A stretch of DNA of 7,505 nt, taken from positions 1-7,505 of the forward strand of contig JAWWBX010000216.1 of assembly GCA_033720735.1 (NCBI GenBank). Reading direction: 5' to 3'. Under the pieces are notes generated by a model that saw only the letters and a list, made by a program, of their open reading frames with translations, ran no database searches and was not told the DNA's origin. Position numbers and translations under genes: made by a program. Shown in pieces: positions 6,513-7,505 of the stretch. Within the stretch, counting starts at the first letter, position 1. Each line of letters begins with the position of its first letter. Source of the DNA: B8-G4 sp033720735 (GTDB lineage: Bacteria > Bacteroidota > Bacteroidia > Chitinophagales > Saprospiraceae).

Positions 6513-7376
6513 TCAAGGGGTCACCGCATCGGCGTTCTGCCCGTGAAATGCCAGGATGGGCACCCGCAGGTGGTATGCCATTTTCTTGGTCATGCTGTAG
6601 GTAAACAGCTCCTGCAAAGCATTGCGCTTGTGGGTCAGCATCGCGAGCACGTCGATCCGATATTCTTCAATGAACCTGGCGAGCGCAGGTTCGACATCAA
6701 GCGCATCGATCACTTGGTGGTAGAGATTCGGATGATCGAGGTCGCTTGTGAATGTGTCCATGCGCCGGGCAAACTGCTCGGTATGTGCGGTGTCTACATG
6801 CACCACGTACACATCCGCGTGAAACAGGTCCGCAAACCGGAGCAGCCGGACCAATGCCATTTTTTCGCCGGGTGCAAACTCGGTGGTCATGGCGATCTTG
6901 TCAATGGCCCCGTCAAAGACCGCCCTGACAGGCACAGCCAGGACAGGACACGACGCATTCTCCAGTATTTCAGCAGCGACGCTTCCCAGAAAGATCTCGC
7001 GCAGACCTGAAGCCCCGGTGGTGCCCATGATGATCATTTCGGACTGATCATCTCTGGCAACACCCAATATGGCCCGGACAACGCCGGCACCTGCTTCCAC
7101 CATCACATGGTGCAAGGGCACCTGCCCGAGGCCCTGAGCGGTCGCGAGTTCGCGCAAGCGCGGCACGTGATCGCGATAATTGTCAAACTCCTCGATCACA
7201 ATGGAATCATAGACTTCTTTCAGCGTCTGCGGCAGGTGCATCGCCTTGACGTACGGCAAATGATAGGCATGCACAGTGGTAATGCCCGCGTCGAGCTTGT
7301 CGGCGACGTTGAGGGCATAGATGAATGCCCGGTCCGCAGCCTCGGAGAAATCTGTGGGGAAGAGGATCTTCTTCAT
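6513..7376 (-). CDS. Tandem universal stress protein, Bacteroidota type, intact ATP motif in domain 1
   Basis: This is a 287-residue protein. Domain 1 (1-150) opens with MKKILFPTDFSEAADRAF (D9) and carries a complete G118-T-T-G121-x9-G131-S132 nucleotide motif, then CPVLAVP. Domain 2 (157-278) lacks the glycines; its C-terminal stretch THKRNALQELF ... SMTKKMAYH resembles the second half of typical Bacteroidota tandem USPs and the end of the plus-strand USP (RHRSFVNRMFHKSISKSL), suggesting those two proteins share a common ancestor. It starts 21 nt after the stop of the upstream CBS gene, so the CBS-then-USP order of the plus operon is repeated here. The ATG is clear, but there is no Shine-Dalgarno. 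The function is inferred from family: ATP-dependent stress signalling. Confidence 0.94.
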   Translation of the reverse strand: MKKILFPTDFSEAADRAFIYALNVADKLDAGITTVHAYHLPYVKAMHLPQTLKEVYDSIVIEEFDNYRDHVPRLRELATAQGLGQVPLHHVMVEAGAGVVRAILGVARDDQSEMIIMGTTGASGLREIFLGSVAAEILENASCPVLAVPVRAVFDGAIDKIAMTTEFAPGEKMALVRLLRFADLFHADVYVVHVDTAHTEQFARRMDTFTSDLDHPNLYHQVIDALDVEPALARFIEEYRIDVLAMLTHKRNALQELFTYSMTKKMAYHLRVPILAFHGQNADAVTP

Positions 7377-7397
7377 CCGGATATCTGTTGCAGCCGG

Positions 7398-7505
7398 TTA
7401 CTCGTCGAGTGCCGCGATCTCCTCCGGCCAGTACGCATAGTTCATCAGATCGTATGGCGTAATGATGCCCACCAGCAGTTCAGTGACGTCAACCACCGGC
7501 AGCGC
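7398..7505 (-). CDS. CBS-domain protein, C-terminal end (5' part outside window)
   Basis: On the minus strand the frame is open from the window edge to a TAA at 7400-7398, giving 35 residues: LPVVDVTELLVGIIT, then PYDLMNY and an acidic tail ending LDE. This is the last strand-helix unit of a CBS domain, with the ribose-binding (S/T)xxD element as T16-P-Y-D19. It lies 21 nt upstream of the tandem USP gene and so heads, or belongs to, the minus-strand USP operon. The number of CBS domains and any additional domain upstream cannot be seen. It is not a copy of the plus-strand CBS protein: its tail is clearly different. Confidence 0.8.
   Translation of the reverse strand, partial: ALPVVDVTELLVGIITPYDLMNYAYWPEEIAALDE

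Noticed and set aside
6488..6516. Sigma-70-like promoter on the minus strand before the 5583-6446 gene: TTGAAG (6516-6511), 17-base spacer, TACAGT (6493-6488)
   Set aside because: Only 4 of 6 matches at each element, and the E. coli consensus does not fit Bacteroidota primary sigma factors; could still be tested by 5'-end mapping.
1..7505. Mobile elements, CRISPR arrays, tRNA or rRNA genes
   Set aside because: No transposase or integrase motifs, regularly spaced direct repeats, or RNA-gene signatures were seen on either strand.

Overview
This window most likely comes from a member of the Bacteroidota/Rhodothermota with moderate-to-high GC. Three things point there. The coding style is dense. 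None of the nine visible start codons has a convincing Shine-Dalgarno sequence. Several proteins (a REC-CRP fusion regulator, tandem-domain universal stress proteins, a two-CBS protein) look like Bacteroidota versions of their families. The assignment rests on recalled family resemblance, not on a search.

Layout: (1) Bases 1-391 (+) hold the C-terminal end of a DUF1684 protein. (2) Bases 477-2810 (-) hold a two-component pair: a cytosolic PAS histidine kinase, then, after a 3-nt gap, a response regulator whose output is a CRP/FNR-type domain. (3) Bases 2811-2964 are a divergent control region with an FNR/CRP-type box (9 of 10 consensus positions). (4) Bases 2965-4782 (+) are a compact operon: a small two-helix membrane protein, a two-CBS protein, and a protein with a cysteine-free thioredoxin-like domain followed by two universal stress (USP) domains. 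(5) Bases 4783-7505 (-) are a converging operon: a CBS protein (only its end is visible) followed by three tandem-USP proteins. The two operons meet with no spacer.

The main observation concerns the kinase. Its PAS domain aligns without gaps to the haem pocket of FixL as I recall it: proximal His, distal Ile/Leu/Val and the haem-propionate Arg. Its partner joins a FixJ-like receiver to an FNR/FixK-like DNA-binding module in one polypeptide. An FNR-like site lies between the kinase gene and the CBS/USP operon. My inference is a condensed oxygen-sensing circuit (FixL to a fused FixJ-FixK) that controls itself and a set of nucleotide-binding CBS and USP proteins. This resembles in logic the mycobacterial DosR regulon and the Anr-controlled USPs of Pseudomonas. 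Haem binding, the DNA target and the regulon are all untested here.
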